A DNA stretch of 7,191 nucleotides. It comes from Sphingomonas bacterium. Lineage in GTDB: Bacteria > Pseudomonadota > Alphaproteobacteria > Sphingomonadales > Sphingomonadaceae. Within the stretch, counting starts at the first letter, position 1, and each line of letters opens with the position of its first letter. The notes beneath the pieces are model-generated. The model did no database searches. It worked only from the letters and a program-made list of their open reading frames with translations, and was not told the origin of the DNA. Location: contig JAJAZM010000159.1 of NCBI GenBank assembly GCA_026785645.1, positions 1-7,191 on the forward strand, given 5' to 3'. Shown one piece after another: positions 6,474 through 7,191 of this stretch. The position numbers and the translations under genes are program-made.

Positions 6474-6518
6474 CGTCCAGAGCGAAGTCGAAGGGCGCCC
6501 TTCGACAAGCTCAGGACG
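6474..6518. repeat. REP-like palindromic element downstream of the polyketide operon
   Basis: The core GTCGAAGGGCGCCCTTCGAC (6487-6506) is a perfect 20-base palindrome. It extends outward through GAGC/GCTC to CGTCC (6474-6478) and GGACG (6514-6518), with small mismatches in between, giving a 45-base imperfect inverted repeat. The half TTCGACAAGCTCAGGACG is a sequence I associate with abundant intergenic repeats of sphingomonads. It lies 18 bases after the lipoprotein stop and may fold into a transcript-end hairpin, but no T-run follows, so a classic terminator is not claimed. Confidence 0.75.
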
Positions 6519-6574
6519 AGCGATAATCGGGCTTCATTACCCTCCTGCGACAGTGCCTCAATTTGAATTCTTGG

Positions 6575-6604
6575 AATGTCCGCTTTCGACCCATTGCAGA
6601 CATT
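6575..6604 (+). repeat. Palindromic repeat unit, copy 1 (before the VOC gene)
   Basis: AATGTCCGC (6575-6583) and GCAGACATT (6596-6604) form a 9-base inverted repeat with one mismatch around the loop TTTCGACCCATT. The same unit, in the same orientation as judged by the asymmetric loop, recurs twice at 7042-7097. Similar TGTCCGC...GCGGACA units are, from memory, dispersed in sphingomonad and other alphaproteobacterial genomes. Position is 52 bases before the VOC start. Confidence 0.7.
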
Positions 6605-6655
6605 CGCTGCTGAGCCGATAGGCTCACCAGACAACGATGATGATCGGATCGCCTT

Positions 6656-7036
6656 GTGAATGTGAAGGGCTACTCTTGGGTCGGCGTAGGCACCGACAAC
6701 TTCGACGACACAGTGTCCTTTTTCTCGAACGTCATGGGCCTGTCCACGGTCGTGGTTGAGGAACGTGGAGTGGCGATACTGAAGGTCTCTGACGGCCAAG
6801 TTCTGGAGGTGTTCGGTCCGGGCACACAGGGACGAGAGCTCACGTCACCGCCAGTCGTCGCCTTTGAAGTTGATGACGTTGCTGCAGCGCGTGATGAGCT
6901 GCTGCTGAAGGGGGTGGAAGTCCTCGGCGCCATCGGTTCGTGGAATGGGTTTGAATGGCTCAAATTCCGTGGACCCGGCGGACATATATTCGCCCTGCAG
7001 AAGACCCCTCCAACTGGATGGGAGGAGACAGCGTAG
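6656..7036 (+). CDS. VOC-superfamily (glyoxalase/bleomycin-resistance fold) small protein
   Basis: Single-domain protein of 126 residues with the paired beta-alpha-beta-beta-beta pattern of the vicinal oxygen chelate superfamily. Module one is YSWVGVGTDNFDDTVSFFSN (6-25) with the following strands to LEVFGPG (50-56); module two runs from PPVVAFEVDDVAAARDELLLKGVEV (65-89) to GFEWLKFRGPGGHIFALQK (98-116). Glu51 could be a metal ligand. The first-strand His is replaced in VGVGT, and the last-strand Glu of the usual DPxGNxxEL is absent: GPGGHIFALQ has only His110. A classic four-ligand metal site is therefore doubtful, and function (lyase, isomerase, dioxygenase or binding protein) cannot be assigned. 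The start is GTG at 6656, or GTG at 6662; neither has a strong Shine-Dalgarno. Composition looks less GC-rich and codon use more mixed than in the upstream genes, and repeat units stand on both sides, so it may have been acquired. Confidence 0.8.
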   Translation: MNVKGYSWVGVGTDNFDDTVSFFSNVMGLSTVVVEERGVAILKVSDGQVLEVFGPGTQGRELTSPPVVAFEVDDVAAARDELLLKGVEVLGAIGSWNGFEWLKFRGPGGHIFALQKTPPTGWEETA

Positions 7037-7041
7037 ATCGA

Positions 7042-7097
7042 AGTGTCCGCTATCCACCCATTCCGGTCATGACCGCTTTCCACCCATAACGGACATT
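7042..7097 (+). repeat. Palindromic repeat unit, copies 2 and 3, head to tail
   Basis: Two units of about 28-29 bases, matching the unit at 6575-6604, sit back to back starting 5 bases after the VOC stop. Both contain the loop core T(A/T)TCCACCCAT (7051-7060 and 7078-7087). The outer arms TGTCCG (7044-7049) and CGGACA (7090-7095) are perfectly complementary. The junction CGGTCATGACCG (7064-7075) is a perfect 12-base palindrome. The pair could form one compound hairpin and might end transcription of the VOC gene, but this is not shown. Confidence 0.7.
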
Positions 7098-7104
7098 AGC
7101 CGAG

Positions 7105-7119
7105 GCGGAAAAATTCCGC
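7105..7119 (+). terminator. Small hairpin after the VOC gene, weak terminator candidate
   Basis: GCGGAA (7105-7110), loop AAA, TTCCGC (7114-7119) is a perfect 6-base stem. It is followed five bases later by a short TTTT (7125-7128) rather than a solid U-tract, so termination is uncertain. It lies 69 bases after the VOC stop and beyond the repeat pair. Beyond it, 7129-7191 shows no gene or repeat I can support. Confidence 0.25.
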
Positions 7120-7191
7120 GCAACTTTTCGCTTCCAATGTAGGATTTCAACTGCTTGGGTAGATCGATTCGTCCCCGGCACGCTCTTTCAA

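Noticed and set aside
5610..6566. A 318-codon plus-strand frame running through the methyltransferase, the lipoprotein and the REP-like repeat
   Set aside because: It is low-complexity, Arg/Pro-rich out-of-frame sequence. It competes with two motif- and overlap-supported genes, and its tail is the translated repeat.
6275..6799. A 174-codon minus-strand frame
   Set aside because: It consists of antisense of the lipoprotein, both repeat elements and the VOC 5' end. Peptides such as SKADI and LSLSKGALRLRSG are translated repeats, not protein.

Overview
The window looks like chromosomal DNA of an alphaproteobacterium, most likely a sphingomonad. It is GC-rich, its genes overlap or nearly touch, it has a lipidic type III polyketide gene set, and it carries two kinds of short palindromic repeat that I associate from memory with sphingomonad and related genomes. 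The genus assignment is inference. I see no tRNA or rRNA gene, insertion sequence or CRISPR array.

Left part (1-3166). A large-subunit (KatE-type) catalase gene runs leftwards off the window edge, so only its first 201 codons are present. Upstream of it is a near-consensus promoter for EcfG, the general stress sigma factor. Diverging from it is a rightward run, trmB (tRNA m7G46 methyltransferase) - cysK-type cysteine synthase - 1-Cys peroxiredoxin. The gaps are 9 and 11 bases, and the peroxiredoxin Shine-Dalgarno overlaps the cysK stop, which suggests co-transcription. Catalase, peroxiredoxin and cysteine synthase together give this half a peroxide-defence and thiol flavour.

Middle part (3163-6456). 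A lipoprotein of the PQQ-dependent aldose sugar dehydrogenase family lies on the minus strand. Its stop shares a CTAG with the peroxiredoxin stop. Its start overlaps by one base the probable TTG start of a rightward three-gene operon: type III polyketide synthase, ICMT-family membrane methyltransferase, and a predicted lipoprotein of unknown function. Both junctions of that operon are 4-base overlaps (GTGA, ATGA). By analogy with the Bacillus bpsA-bpsB and Streptomyces srsA-srsB pairs, the first two genes probably make and O-methylate an alkylpyrone or alkylresorcinol lipid. The role of the third gene is open. This operon, with its gapless divergent start, is the most interesting part of the window.

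Right part (6457-7191). This is a looser, repeat-containing stretch. It has a REP-like palindrome after the operon, then a small VOC-fold protein gene whose codon use and base composition differ by eye from the rest. One copy of a 29-30 base palindromic repeat unit precedes that gene, and two head-to-tail copies follow it. The last 90 bases or so hold only a small hairpin.
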